DNA of 56,489 nucleotides, taken from the NCBI RefSeq assembly GCF_003270085.1, contig NZ_QFDQ01000010.1:1-56489 (forward strand). The letters run 5' to 3'. Positions 17,164 to 27,700 of this stretch are shown piece after piece (the first letter of the stretch is position 1; the number at the start of each line of letters is the position of its first letter). The notes below the pieces were generated by a model. The model searched no databases and was not told the DNA's origin. It was given only the letters and a program-made list of their open reading frames with translations. The translations under genes and the position numbers were made by a program. Origin of the DNA: Streptomyces triticisoli. Lineage in GTDB: Bacteria > Actinomycetota > Actinomycetes > Streptomycetales > Streptomycetaceae.

Positions 17164-17193
17164 AAAGTAGCGATGCGTGCGCTCTCGGTGCAA
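17164..17193 (-). promoter_or_regulatory. Putative vegetative promoter of the HATPase gene
   Basis: On the minus strand, TTGCAC (17188-17193) and TACTTT (17164-17169) are 18 bp apart. This gives a start near 17157, about 30 bp before the chosen GTG and about 100 bp from the divergent XRE gene. Confidence 0.5.
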
Positions 17194-17259
17194 TCGAACT
17201 GGGGAAATTCTTCCTGAGAGTGTGAAATCGTCGACTGGGTAACAAAGGTGGGACACACG

Positions 17260-18153
17260 GTGACCGTGACGCGATCTACTCAGCCTCGACAGGGACAGGT
17301 GTCAACTGTCCTGGCGCGCCGGCTTGGCGGAGAACTACTGCGCCTACGCGACGCTGCGGGCAAGACTCAGCAACAGGCCGCAGCGGCTATCAGCGCGACC
17401 GGCACCAAGATCGTGAAGATGGAGCGGGGATGGGTGCCCATGCGGGACCCGGACATCCGGGTTCTGTGTGAGTTCTACGGCTTGGACGACCCCAAAGCCC
17501 TGGCCAGACTCCTGGATTTGGCCCGGCTGGACCGCGAACGCCGCAAAGCGAAGGGGTGGTGGAAGCACTCACCCCACCCGGGCACGCTCTCCGAGTACAT
17601 CGCTCTGGAAGACGCGGCAAGCCGGGTGCGCACCTGGCAACTCTCGCTGGTTCCAGGCCTGTTCCAGACTGCCGAGTACGCTCGTTCGCTGGCGATCAGT
17701 GAAGGCGCGGGAGTGTGGGAGGACCCTGACGAGATCGAACGGCTGGTGGAGATCCGCATGCGCCGCCAGGCACGTCTCCACGAGGAGCGTCCACTTCAGG
17801 TGTACGCCATCGTCTGGGAGGCCGCGCTACGACAGTTGATCGGCGGCCCCGGCACGATGCGCGCTCAGCTGGAACACCTGCTGGAGGTGGCCAAGCTGCC
17901 GAACGTACGACTCCAGGTGCTGCCGTTCCATGCGGGCGGACACCCCTGCATCCCAGGGGCGTTCACGATCATCTCGTTCGCCGAAACCGCGGCCGTGGAC
18001 GTGGTCCACGCTGACACCATCGCGTCTACTGTGTGGGTGGAAAGCGAGGACGAAAGCACGGCGTACGGCGCGTTCTTCGAACGTACTGCGCGACTGAGCC
18101 TCGCCCAGCACGACTCGGTCCTGCTGATCGACACCATTCGCCAGGAGATGTAA
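17260..18153 (+). CDS. XRE-family regulator with DUF5753 (WhiJ-like)
   Basis: 297 residues from a GTG at 17260; GTGs at 17248 and 17266 are in frame, and 17260 is preferred because GGTGGG lies about 7 bp before it. An N-terminal helix-turn-helix (RLGGELLRLRDAAGKTQQQAAAAISATGTKIVKMERG) is followed by the DUF5753 domain (WWKHSPHPGTLSEYIALEDAASRVRTWQLSLVPGLFQTAEYARSL in outline). WhiJ-like proteins act as DNA-binding repressors that work with the small DUF397 protein encoded directly downstream. The gene is divergent from the HATPase gene, with about 130 bp of shared control region. Confidence 0.92.
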   Translation: MTVTRSTQPRQGQVSTVLARRLGGELLRLRDAAGKTQQQAAAAISATGTKIVKMERGWVPMRDPDIRVLCEFYGLDDPKALARLLDLARLDRERRKAKGWWKHSPHPGTLSEYIALEDAASRVRTWQLSLVPGLFQTAEYARSLAISEGAGVWEDPDEIERLVEIRMRRQARLHEERPLQVYAIVWEAALRQLIGGPGTMRAQLEHLLEVAKLPNVRLQVLPFHAGGHPCIPGAFTIISFAETAAVDVVHADTIASTVWVESEDESTAYGAFFERTARLSLAQHDSVLLIDTIRQEM

Positions 18154-18156
18154 CCC

Positions 18157-18330
18157 ATGCGCGAGTTCGACTTCGTCAAGTCCAGCTACAGCAGCACGGC
18201 CGGCGAATGCGTCGAAGTCGCCCGCAACGTCCCCCACGCGGTGGCCGTCCGCGACTCCAAGGCCCCCGCCGGGCCGATGGTCCGGCTCACCCCGGAAGCC
18301 TGGACGGAGTTCACGGCGTCGTTGAAGTGA
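18157..18330 (+). CDS. DUF397 small protein (AbaA-like)
   Basis: 57 residues, MREFDFVKSSYSSTAGECVE at the start, 3 bp after the WhiJ-like gene. The family pattern is complete: F-x-KSSYS, GECVEVA, VAVRDSKAP and the FTASLK end. These proteins are the usual partner of the preceding XRE-DUF5753 regulator. Confidence 0.92.
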   Translation: MREFDFVKSSYSSTAGECVEVARNVPHAVAVRDSKAPAGPMVRLTPEAWTEFTASLK

Positions 18331-18430
18331 CGCGAGGCGCTGGGGCAGGTCACCCTGCGCAACGGCCCGGCCGCCGGCGACTTCCCCACGGGAGGCCGGA
18401 CAGATCCACGGCTGCCTCGGAGCCGTCGTT

Positions 18431-19861
18431 TCAGGCCGGACGGATGTTGTGGTTGAGCCGGAAGAAGTTCGTCGGGTCGTAGCGCCTCTTCAGCTCCGCG
18501 AGGCGGGGCAGGTTCCCGCCGAACGTGTCCCGGACGAGGGCGTCGTTGTCCTCGTAGAAACCGGGGAAGTTCACGTACTCGCCGCCGGAGGAGAACGGCT
18601 CCACCGCGGCGTAGACCTTGCGGGCCCATGCGATGCAGACGTCGTCGTCGCGGGGGTTCTCCCAGTTGGCCTCGATGCCGAGCAGGAAGGGCGCGGAGCG
18701 GTCGCCGAACGCGGTCGCCTCGGGTGCCACCCTGCTCATCGCTCCGCCCAGCTGCCATACGTCGAGCGTGCTCTCGTGCGTCGGAGCGGCCTCATTGAGG
18801 CTGACGAGGAGGTCCACCGCGTCGTCCGGCAGGCGGTCGAGGTAGCGCGACTTCCAGTAGTACCGCATCGAGTGCGGCGGGTAGTCGTCGTCGAAGAACC
18901 GCTGCACCTCGAGGTACGTCCTGCGCCCGCTGAGATCGGCCAACGGCGAGCCGTGCGCCCGCAGTGACCGCAGCGCGTGCTCGCCTTCCTCCGGGCTTCC
19001 ACCGTGCAGGGCCAGATACATCACGATCGGGGTGCCGTGGTGCTCGGCGGGGACCTCGTCGAGGCTCGGCGCGTGCCACAGCACCGCGAACGCGCTGACC
19101 TCGTCGGGTGCGCCGGCCTGCCACTCCCGGAAGAACCGCAGGGCTTCGGCGGCGTCGCTGCCGGGGTGCATCACGACGGCGAAGAACACCTCAGGGCCGA
19201 CGGGGTGGGCGCGGTAGGACAGGGATGTCACGACGCCGAAGTTGCCGCCGCCGCCCTGCAGCGCCCAGAAGAGGTCGGCGTCGGCCTCCGGTGCCGCCCT
19301 GACCAGCCTGCCGTCGGCGGTCACGAGATCGGCCCCGAGCAGATTGTCGCTGCTCAGCCCGTGAAGCCGCCGCAGCCAGCCGAGCCCGCCGCCGAGGGTC
19401 AGGCCCGCGATCCCCGTGCGCGTCACCACCCCCATGGGCACGGCGAGGCCGAACGGCTGCGTCTCGTGGTCCAGGTCCCCGATGGTGGCTCCGCCCTGGG
19501 CGTCGGCCGTGCGCCGGGCCGGGTCGGCGCGCACCGCTCTCGACAGGGAGAGGTCGACGACGAGGCCGCCGTCGCACAGCGCGTTGCCCGAGACGTTGTG
19601 GCCTCCGCCGCGGACGGCCACCAGCAGATCGTGCTCGCACGCGAAGGTCACGGCGGCCATGACGTCTGCCGTCCCTGTGCAACGGGTGATCAGGCCCGGT
19701 CGCCGGTCGATCATCCCGTTCCACAGGGCGCGCACGCTGTCGTATCCCGGGTCGGACGGTCCGACCAGGCCACCCCGTATGCGCTCGGCGAGAGCCTCGA
19801 CGCGGGCCTGCGATACCCCCGTGGTCGCTCCTGACGTGGTCGTCATCTCGAGATCGGGCAT
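18431..19861 (-). CDS. FAD-linked oxidase, berberine-bridge-enzyme type
   Basis: 476 residues from the ATG at 19861, with GAGGAGG 5 bp upstream. FAD_binding_4 domain: LVAVRGGGHNVSGNALCDGG (His88 is the expected 8-alpha covalent FAD site), VVDLSLSRAV, then GIAGLTLGGGLGWLRRLHGLSSDNLL. The second covalent Cys of bicovalent members is not seen. The C-terminal BBE signature is clear (YVNFPGFYEDND ... LKRRYDPTNFFRLNHNI). No signal peptide, so it is probably cytoplasmic. Members oxidise sugars, alcohols or secondary metabolites with O2; the substrate is unknown. It converges with the DUF397 gene and diverges from the LamG gene. Confidence 0.9.
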   Translation of the reverse strand: MPDLEMTTTSGATTGVSQARVEALAERIRGGLVGPSDPGYDSVRALWNGMIDRRPGLITRCTGTADVMAAVTFACEHDLLVAVRGGGHNVSGNALCDGGLVVDLSLSRAVRADPARRTADAQGGATIGDLDHETQPFGLAVPMGVVTRTGIAGLTLGGGLGWLRRLHGLSSDNLLGADLVTADGRLVRAAPEADADLFWALQGGGGNFGVVTSLSYRAHPVGPEVFFAVVMHPGSDAAEALRFFREWQAGAPDEVSAFAVLWHAPSLDEVPAEHHGTPIVMYLALHGGSPEEGEHALRSLRAHGSPLADLSGRRTYLEVQRFFDDDYPPHSMRYYWKSRYLDRLPDDAVDLLVSLNEAAPTHESTLDVWQLGGAMSRVAPEATAFGDRSAPFLLGIEANWENPRDDDVCIAWARKVYAAVEPFSSGGEYVNFPGFYEDNDALVRDTFGGNLPRLAELKRRYDPTNFFRLNHNIRPA

Positions 19862-20346
19862 GCGGTCCTCCTCATGCCACTGTGCGCCGGGGTGTTCCGC
19901 TCCTCTTTTCCAGGGTGGAACGCCAGGGTCGGGGACGCATCCTCACCCGGCACAGGCCTGCCCCGCCGACGCACTCCGGCGACCACCTGACCGACACCTG
20001 GAAAGTCTGGTGGGAACACCGGTGCCCGGGGTTCCCACCCGCCGGCGCTCGGCTGTTGAGCACGGTGCGTCCGCTGGGCCACTACGAGCGGTCGACCGCC
20101 TTTGGTTGCACAGCGTGACAGATGCAGGCAACTGCTCGTGGTTCGTCCGGGCGCCCGGGGGCCCTGGGCGGGGAAACCGATCGAGGCAAGGTTTTGCCTG
20201 GTCTTGACCAGTCCCGGTAAACGTGCTGATCACCACATCCGCTTCTTGATCTTGTTCAACTGATTTCCCTTTTCCGCCAGTTGACCTTCCGCTTGGCTGC
20301 GGGGCTTAGTTGCGGCGGACAACTGTGCGAGCGCTGTGGGTGGGAT
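19862..20346. other. 485-bp divergent control region with a DasR-like box
   Basis: No coding region is supported between the FAD oxidase and the LamG gene. Open frames here are short and mutually overlapping. The only clear element is the palindrome at 20197-20212. The last 130 bp are less GC-rich, as expected of a promoter, but no clean -35/-10 pair was found. Confidence 0.5.
20197..20212. promoter_or_regulatory. DasR-responsive-element-like palindrome
   Basis: CCTGGTCTTGACCAGT matches the DasR box ACTGGTCTAGACCAGT at 14 of 16 positions. DasR is the GntR-family repressor of N-acetylglucosamine and chitin genes in Streptomyces. The site lies 135 bp before the LamG gene start and 335 bp from the divergent oxidase start, so the LamG/RHS genes are the likelier target. 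Confidence 0.5.
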
Positions 20347-23300
20347 GTGGCGAGGATGTGGACCCGGTTGCGGGGCGGGGGCAGGGCCGTCGGGGCGCTA
20401 CTGAGCGTGACGTTGGCGGTGGGGGCGGTTCCGGCCCTGGGGGGTGGCGCGGCGGCCGCGGTGCCGGCCGCGCCGCGCAGTGCCGCAGCCGGTGCGGCCA
20501 CCGGTGGGGTGTCGGAGGGGGAGGCGCTGGCCGAGGCCCGGCGCACGGGCAAGCCGGTGGAGGTCTCCGCCCGACGGGGGGAGTCCCGTGAGGTGTTCGC
20601 CACGCCGGAGGGGCGCCTGGAGGCGCGGGAGTATCTGCGGCCGGTCTGGGCCCGTGGCCAGGGCGGCTGGAAGCGGGTGGACACCGGCCTGGTGGCGACC
20701 GGTGCGGGGATGGTGGCGCCCCGGGCCGCGACGGTGGACGTGCAGTTCTCCGGGGGCGGCACGGGGGTGCCGCTGGTGCGGATGCGGCGGGCCGGGCGGG
20801 AGCTGAGCCTTACGTGGCCGGCCCCGCTGCCCAGGCCGCGGCTGGAGGGGGCGGTGGCGACGTATGCGTCGGTGCTGCCGGATGTGGACCTGCGGATGAC
20901 CGCACAGGAGGACGGCTTCACCCAGCTGCTGGTGGTGAAGACGGCGAAAGCCGCGGCGAACCCGGAACTGGCCGAGCTGCGGCTGAGACTGTCGGCGTCG
21001 GGCCTGGAGGTGCGCGAGAGCGACGAGGGCGGGCTGGAGGCCGTCGACGAGGGGGCCGCCGGGGCGGTGTTCGAGGCGCCGAGGCCGCTGATGTGGGACT
21101 CCAGCACCGGCGAGCAGCCGGCCGCCCCCGCCGGGTCGCGTGCCGCCGTATCCGGTGCGCAGGCCGCGGTGGCGGAGGATGCGAGCGGCGAGCCGGGCGC
21201 GGGGGAGTCGGGCAAGCTGGCGCCGGTGGGGGTGGAGGTGACGGCCGGGCAGGACGAGCTGGTGCTGACCCCGGACCCCGACGTGCTGAAGGGTCCCGAC
21301 ACGACTTACCCGGTCTACATCGACCCGCAGTGGTACACGCCGAAGGCGTCGGCGTGGACGATGGCGTCGAAGTACTGGGCGTCCTCGCCGCAGTGGAAGT
21401 TCAACGGGGCCTCGGACGCGGGGCTTGGCTACTGCAACTGGGCGTACTGCCAGCCGCATGACACCAAACGGCTGTTCTACCGGATTCCGACCTCGACGTT
21501 CGCGGGCAAGTCGATCCTGTCGGCGGAGTTCGTGGTCCGCAACACCTGGTCGGCGTCCTGCGACGCGCGGTCGGTGCAGCTGTGGCAGACCAAGGACATC
21601 TCCGCCTCGACGACGTGGAACAGCCAGAACGCCTCGGGTTTCTGGATCAAGCAACTGGCGTCGAAGTCGTTCGCCCACGGCTACAGCGGCTGTGCGGCCA
21701 AGGACGCGGAGTTCAACGTGAAGTCGGCGGTGCAGGCGGCCGCCGACAGCAAGAGCGCGACGATGACGTTCGGGCTGCAGGCGGCCAGCGAGACGGACGG
21801 CTACGCCTGGAAGCGGTTCTCGGACAAGGCGTTTTTGCGGGTGCAGTACAACCGGCCGCCGCCGCAGGTGAAGATGTCGCAGCTGACGATGGAGTACGGC
21901 GGCAGCTGCAAGAAGCCGGCCGACGCGGCGCGGGTGCGCACCCTGGGCAAGGTCTACGCCAACAGCGTCACCGACCCGGACGGCGACAACGTGGCGGTGC
22001 AGTTCGAGGCCAAGTGGGACACCGGCGACGGCAAGGGGCTGATCGCACGGTGGAAGCCGGCGCTGACCTCGTACAAGAAGTCCGGGTCCAGCTTCTCGAT
22101 CAGCCTGCCGACCAGCGTGCCGCAGAACAAGCAGATCAACTGGTACGTGCGCAGCTACGACGGGGCCCAGTACTCGCCGTGGTCGCATGCGGGTGATCCG
22201 ACGGCCTGCTACTTCTACTACGACACCTCGGTGCCCAAGGCGCCGTCGATCACCTCGGGCGACTACCCGGCCTCGAACCCGGAGGACCCGGACGACCCCT
22301 GGTACGACGGGGTCGGCCAGTACGGCACCTTCACCATCGGCTCCTCCTCGACGGACGTGATCCGCTACCGCTACGGGTTCAACACCGACCCGTCCGCGGC
22401 GCAGCAGATCACCACCACCGGCGGAGCGGCCAAGTCCGTGCGCCTGCTGCCGGCCGGGCCGGGCCTGAACTTCGTCACCGCCCAGGCGTTCGACCAGGCA
22501 GGCAACGGCTCCGAGGTGCGGACCTACCAGTTCCGGGTGAAGGCCGGGCAGCCGGAGCGGGCGATGTGGCAGATGGACGAGGACGCGGGTGCGAGTCAGG
22601 CCGTGGGGTCGGCGCCGGAGCGCACGCTCGATCTGCGCGGCGGCGCCACACCGGGTGTGCCCGGGGCCAAGGGCACGGCGGTGTCCTTCAACGGAGTCGA
22701 CGGCTACGCGGTCTCCGACATTCCCGCCGTGGACACCTCGGTCGGGTTTTCCGTCTCGGCGTGGGCGAGGCTGTCGACGATGCCGGACGGTGCGGCCATC
22801 GTCGCCGCCCAGCCCGGCAACCACGCCCCGGGCTTCGAGCTGTACTACTCCAAGTCGTACGACCGGTGGGTGTTCAACCAGTACAAGGCCGACGCCCCGG
22901 GCGCAGGCATCGTGCGGGCCATGGCACCCTCTCCGGGCGGGGTCACGGCCGGACAGTGGACGCATCTGGTGGGCACCTACAGCCTGACCAACAAGGAGTT
23001 GAAGCTCTACGTCGACGGTGAGTTGGCCGGTACTACCGTCTACGACTCCCCCTGGGATGCCCGTCGGGGTCTTCAGATCGGTGCCGGCTCCTATGACGGC
23101 GGCAGGCTGGCCTCGTTCTTCCCCGGGGCGATCGACGAGGTGCAGATCTTCGACAAGCCGCTGTCGGTCGGTGAGGTGACGCGTCTGCACGGCAAGGGGT
23201 CGCTCATCTCGGGCCGTCCGGCGCGGGCGGTGTTCCCGATGGACGAGCCCGCGGACGCGACGCAGCTGACCGGGAAGGCGGAGGTGCCGGCGGCCACCTT

Positions 23301-24624
23301 CGTCGGAGGGGTCACCTCCGGGCAGCCCGGTGTGGCGGGCAGGGCGCTGACGCTGAACGGGGTCGACGGTTACGCCACCACCAAGCGGCCGTTGCTCAAC
23401 AACCAGCGCAGCTTCGCCGTGTCCGCATGGGCCAAACTGCCCAAGACCAAGCCGGACCACGCGGCGATCGTCGTCACACAGGCGGGCACCTACCGGCCGG
23501 GGCTGGAGCTGTACTACTCGAAGGCGTACGACCGGTGGGCGGTCAACCAGTACTCGGCGGACTCTCCGGACGCCACACCGATCCGGGCCATGCAGGCCGA
23601 TGGGCAGACCGCCCACGGGGACACGTGGACGCACCTGGTCGGCGTGCACGACACCGTCGCCAACAAGCTGATCCTGTACGTCAACGGTGTGAAGGCCGGG
23701 GAGACGGACCTGAAGGCCAACTGGTACGCGGGCGGGGCGGTGCAGATCGGCGCCGGTTCCTATGACGGCAAGCCGGGCTCGTTCTTCCCCGGCACCATCG
23801 ACGACGTCCGGCTCCTGGACCGGCCGGTCGCCGCCGACGAGGTCCGCCAGATGTTCCAGCAGCGTCCGCTGGTCGAGAGCCGGTGGACGTTCGAGGAGAC
23901 CACCGGGACCGGCCCGGTGACCACCCCGAACGCGGTGCCGGGAGGCAGCGCGCTCACGCTGAACGGCGGCGCGAAGAAGTCGGACTTCGCCTTCATCGAC
24001 TTCGGCGGCCTGGAGCTGGACGGCGTCGGCGGCCACGCGGCCACGACGTCCGTACCGGTCGACACCGCTGCCAGCTACACCGTCACCGCCTGGGCACAGG
24101 CCGCCGCGCTGCCGACCAGCGGTGTCGCGCTGGTCAGCGCCGAGGGCTCGGTCCAGAGCGCCTTCACCGTCCGCTTCGTGCCGGACCCCGCGAACCCGGA
24201 GGGCCTTGGCCACTGGGAACTGGTCATGCCGGACAAGGACGGCGCGGACGCGACGGTCGTACGCGTGAAGAACAGCGAGTTCTTCGACGCCCGGGACTGG
24301 AACCACCTGGCCGTGGTCTACGACGGGTTCGTCAAGCAGGCCCGCCTGTACGTCAACGGAACGCTGCAGGAGATCTCCTGCGACGGCGACGGCGACGGCG
24401 AGAACTGCGGGGACCAGGTCTCCTGGGCCGAGAACACGCTCGCCTTCAAGGCCACCAAGTCTTTCCAGGTCGGCCGCGCCAAGACCGACGGAGCCTGGGG
24501 CGAGTACTTCCCCGGCCTGGTCGACGACGTCTGGGCCTTCCAGGGGTCACTGACCGACGAGCAGATCGGGAAGCTGGCCGCCAGCTGGTTCGACGTACCG
24601 ACCGAGGTGCCCGGCGTCGGCTGA
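20347..24624 (+). CDS. Large secreted protein with three LamG/concanavalin-like domains
   Basis: 1425 residues if started at the GTG at 20347; an ATG at 20356 gives MWTRLRGGG. A Sec-type signal peptide is clear (RLRGGGRAVGALLSVTLAV, then an Ala-rich cleavage region). Residues 60-330 are beta-rich. Next is a DNRLRE-like adhesion module with Cys pairs (about 335-500, YWASSPQWKFNG ... FSDKAFLRVQYNRPP), then fibronectin-like segments. Three LamG-like folds start near residues 737, 959 and 1177, each with a NGVDGYA- or DGVGGHA-type strand, an AWA strand and a FFPG.IDDV end. It ends 109 bp before the RHS gene on the same strand. Such proteins often precede RHS genes in Streptomyces, possibly as surface partners; that role is inferred. 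Confidence 0.85.
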   Translation: MARMWTRLRGGGRAVGALLSVTLAVGAVPALGGGAAAAVPAAPRSAAAGAATGGVSEGEALAEARRTGKPVEVSARRGESREVFATPEGRLEAREYLRPVWARGQGGWKRVDTGLVATGAGMVAPRAATVDVQFSGGGTGVPLVRMRRAGRELSLTWPAPLPRPRLEGAVATYASVLPDVDLRMTAQEDGFTQLLVVKTAKAAANPELAELRLRLSASGLEVRESDEGGLEAVDEGAAGAVFEAPRPLMWDSSTGEQPAAPAGSRAAVSGAQAAVAEDASGEPGAGESGKLAPVGVEVTAGQDELVLTPDPDVLKGPDTTYPVYIDPQWYTPKASAWTMASKYWASSPQWKFNGASDAGLGYCNWAYCQPHDTKRLFYRIPTSTFAGKSILSAEFVVRNTWSASCDARSVQLWQTKDISASTTWNSQNASGFWIKQLASKSFAHGYSGCAAKDAEFNVKSAVQAAADSKSATMTFGLQAASETDGYAWKRFSDKAFLRVQYNRPPPQVKMSQLTMEYGGSCKKPADAARVRTLGKVYANSVTDPDGDNVAVQFEAKWDTGDGKGLIARWKPALTSYKKSGSSFSISLPTSVPQNKQINWYVRSYDGAQYSPWSHAGDPTACYFYYDTSVPKAPSITSGDYPASNPEDPDDPWYDGVGQYGTFTIGSSSTDVIRYRYGFNTDPSAAQQITTTGGAAKSVRLLPAGPGLNFVTAQAFDQAGNGSEVRTYQFRVKAGQPERAMWQMDEDAGASQAVGSAPERTLDLRGGATPGVPGAKGTAVSFNGVDGYAVSDIPAVDTSVGFSVSAWARLSTMPDGAAIVAAQPGNHAPGFELYYSKSYDRWVFNQYKADAPGAGIVRAMAPSPGGVTAGQWTHLVGTYSLTNKELKLYVDGELAGTTVYDSPWDARRGLQIGAGSYDGGRLASFFPGAIDEVQIFDKPLSVGEVTRLHGKGSLISGRPARAVFPMDEPADATQLTGKAEVPAATFVGGVTSGQPGVAGRALTLNGVDGYATTKRPLLNNQRSFAVSAWAKLPKTKPDHAAIVVTQAGTYRPGLELYYSKAYDRWAVNQYSADSPDATPIRAMQADGQTAHGDTWTHLVGVHDTVANKLILYVNGVKAGETDLKANWYAGGAVQIGAGSYDGKPGSFFPGTIDDVRLLDRPVAADEVRQMFQQRPLVESRWTFEETTGTGPVTTPNAVPGGSALTLNGGAKKSDFAFIDFGGLELDGVGGHAATTSVPVDTAASYTVTAWAQAAALPTSGVALVSAEGSVQSAFTVRFVPDPANPEGLGHWELVMPDKDGADATVVRVKNSEFFDARDWNHLAVVYDGFVKQARLYVNGTLQEISCDGDGDGENCGDQVSWAENTLAFKATKSFQVGRAKTDGAWGEYFPGLVDDVWAFQGSLTDEQIGKLAASWFDVPTEVPGVG

Positions 24625-24733
24625 CCTCCGGTGGCGGGACAACCGGGCCCCCAAAGCGATTTGGCATTCAACTTCCGCTCCGGCCTGCTCTGTGACACGC
24701 AGGCCGGGCTCGCAGCGAAGGACGAAGGACGGA

Positions 24734-27700
24734 ATGAACGGCAGATCGAGCAAGCGGTTCAGAACGCTGCGGCGACGCGTCGCGCTCGCTTCGGCCGCGG
24801 TCATGGTCGGCACGCTCCTGCAGGGAGTGGTCCAGCCGGCTGCCGTGGCGGATGAGGGGAAGGGCCGTTCCGCCCTTCCCCGGTCCGAGAAGCCAGTACC
24901 CGGCTCGCCGGTCAAGGCCAAGCCGCGCACCCTGATGAAGGGGCCGCGTACCCCGCAGGCGCCTCCGGACGCGGCCTGGCCGAAGGCGGACACGGCGGTC
25001 GTCGAGTTGCCGGCCTCCGCTGCGAAAGGCACCGCACGCACGGCTGTCCGGGCCAAGGGACTGCCGCTGACGCTGGACACGGGGGACATCACCGCCGCGA
25101 AGTCGGCGAGCGGTGCTGTCGAGGCACGTGTCCTTGGCCGTGAGGCAGCGAAGCAGGCGGATGTCGACGGGCTGCTTTTCACGCTGCGTTCGAAGGGTGA
25201 GGGCAAGGACGGACTGACCGGTCGGGCCGGCCGGGTGCGGGCCAAGCTCGACTACTCAGGCTTCGCGGAAGCCTACGGTGGCGGCTACGCCTCCCGCCTG
25301 ACTCTGGTGGAGCTGCCCGCGTGCGCGCTGACCACCCCGGACAAGGCCCGGTGCCGCACCAGCGTGCCGGTCGCGTCGGTCAACGACACCGAGAAGCAGA
25401 CCCTGACCGCGCAGAACGTGACTCTGAGCGCCAGTGCTCCCACGGTGCTGGCCGCCGTGGCGGAGGCGAGCAGCGAGAACGGGGACTACACGGCGACCTC
25501 GCTCTCTCCCTCGGCGACCTGGAACACGAACCTGAACACGGGTGACTTCGCCTGGTCGTACGACATGCCGGTGCCGGACGTCCCGGGCAGTCTGACCCCG
25601 AACATCGGGCTGTCGTATTCCTCGAGCTCCATTGACGGGCGCACCGGCAGCACCAATAACCAGGCGTCCTGGGCGGGCGACGGATTCGATTTCTGGCCGG
25701 GTTTCATCGAACGCCGTTACAAGCCGTGTGCCGATGACGGCGTGAAGAACGCGGACGGCAACAAGCCGGGCGACCTGTGCTGGGCCTACGACAACGCCTT
25801 CATCACCTTCAACGGCAAGGGCGGCGAGCTGGTCCCCAACGGGACCAATTCCTGGAAGCTGAAGGACGACGACGGCACCAGGATCGACCGTCTGACCTCC
25901 AGCAACCGCGGCAACGGCGACAACGACGGCGAGTACTGGCGGCTCACCGACCCGGACGGCACCCGCTACTACTTCGGCTACCACCGACTGCCGGGCTGGG
26001 CGGACGGCAAGCCGGTCACGAACTCCACCTGGACAGTCCCTGTCTTCGGCAACGACACCGGCGAGCCCTGCCACGCCTCGGCGTTCGCCGACGCGTGGTG
26101 CCAGCAGGCCTGGCGGTGGAACCTCGACTACGCCGTGGACGTGCACGGCAACGCCATCGCGTACTACTACAACCAGGAGACCAACTCCTACGGCCGCAAC
26201 CTCAAGGCCAAGGACAACACCCGCTACGTGCGCGGTGGCACCCTGGACCGGGTCGAGTACGGCCTGAAGTCCTCCTCGATGTACGGCACCAAGGCGCTGG
26301 CCAAGGTCGACTTCACCGACGCCGAGCGCTGCCTGCCCAACTCCTCCACCACTTGCACGGACATCGGCAAGGACGCCGCCTACTGGTACGACACGCCGTG
26401 GGACCTGAACTGCGACGCGGGCAAGGACTGCGACAAGGGCCGCCTCTCCCCGGTGTTCTTCACCCGCAAGCGGATCACCGAGGTGAGCACCCAGGTCTGG
26501 GACGGCAGCGCCTACCAGAACGTCGACTCCTGGAAGCTGACCCACCGTTGGGGCATGGCCGACACCGACTACCAGCTGCTGCTCGACTCCGTCCAGCGCA
26601 CCGGCCACACCGAAACCCCTGCGATCACCCTGCCGAAGACGACCTTCGCCTACACCCAGCTGGCCAACCGCCTGGACAAGACCGGTGACGGCTACCCGCC
26701 GTTCATCAAGGACCGCCTGTCCACGGTCGCCGACGAATCCGGCGGCCAGATAGACGTCAACTACTCGGCGCCGGCTTGTGACTTCGGCGCTCTGCCAACT
26801 CCGCAGACCAACACCACGCGCTGCTTCCCGCAGTACATCGGCGGTAGTACCTCGGACGACCCCGAGCGACAGTGGTTCAACAAGTACGTGGTCACCTCCG
26901 TCACCGCCACCGACCGTACCGGCGGGGCACCGGATGAGGTCACCACGTATCAGTATCTGGGTGGTGCGGCCTGGCACTACGACGATGACGACGGTCTGAC
27001 CAAGGAGAAGTTCAAGACCTGGTCGCAGTGGCGCGGCTACGGGCAGGTCCGTGTGCAGGCCGGCGGGCAGGGCGGCGCCTCGGCGATGAAGTCGCAGGAG
27101 GACACCTACTTCCTGCGGGGCATGGACGGCGACCGCAAGGACACCAGCGGCGGCACCAAGACGGTCACCGTCACCCTGGGCGAGGGTGAGGGCGATCCGA
27201 TCACCGACCACGAGTTGGCGGCCGGCTTCGCCTACAAGACCGTCAGCTACTCCGGCCCGGGCGGCAAGGTCCTGGCCAAGGAGGTCAGCCGGCCCTGGCA
27301 CCACCAGACCGCGAAGAAGACCCGCAGCTGGGGCACCGTCACCGCCAACTTCACCGGCACCAAGAGCACCAGGTCGTGGACGTCCTTGGACGACGGGGCC
27401 GGCGCGAAGTGGCGCACCACCGAGACCAGCAACGAGTTCGACACCGTGGCCGGACGTGTTACCCAGGTCGACGACCGGGGCGATATCAGCACTGCCGCCG
27501 ACGACACCTGCACGCGCACCACCTATGCCACCAACACCACCGACAACCTCCTGACCCTCCCCTCGCGGGTGGAGACGGTGTCCAAGGCCTGCGGCGCCAC
27601 GGTCAGCCGCCCCGCGGACGTGATGTCCGACGTCCGTACCGCCTACGACGGCGGCGCCTACGATGCCGCCCCCACGAAGGGGGATGAGACGGCCAGCGCG

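Noticed and set aside
20204..20232. TTGACC at 20204 as a -35 for the LamG gene
   Set aside because: It is part of the palindrome and no -10 hexamer lies 16-19 bp downstream.
20398..24306. Minus-strand open frame of 1302 codons opposite the LamG gene
   Set aside because: Shadow of the LamG coding sequence; Arg/Pro/His-rich, no recognisable family.
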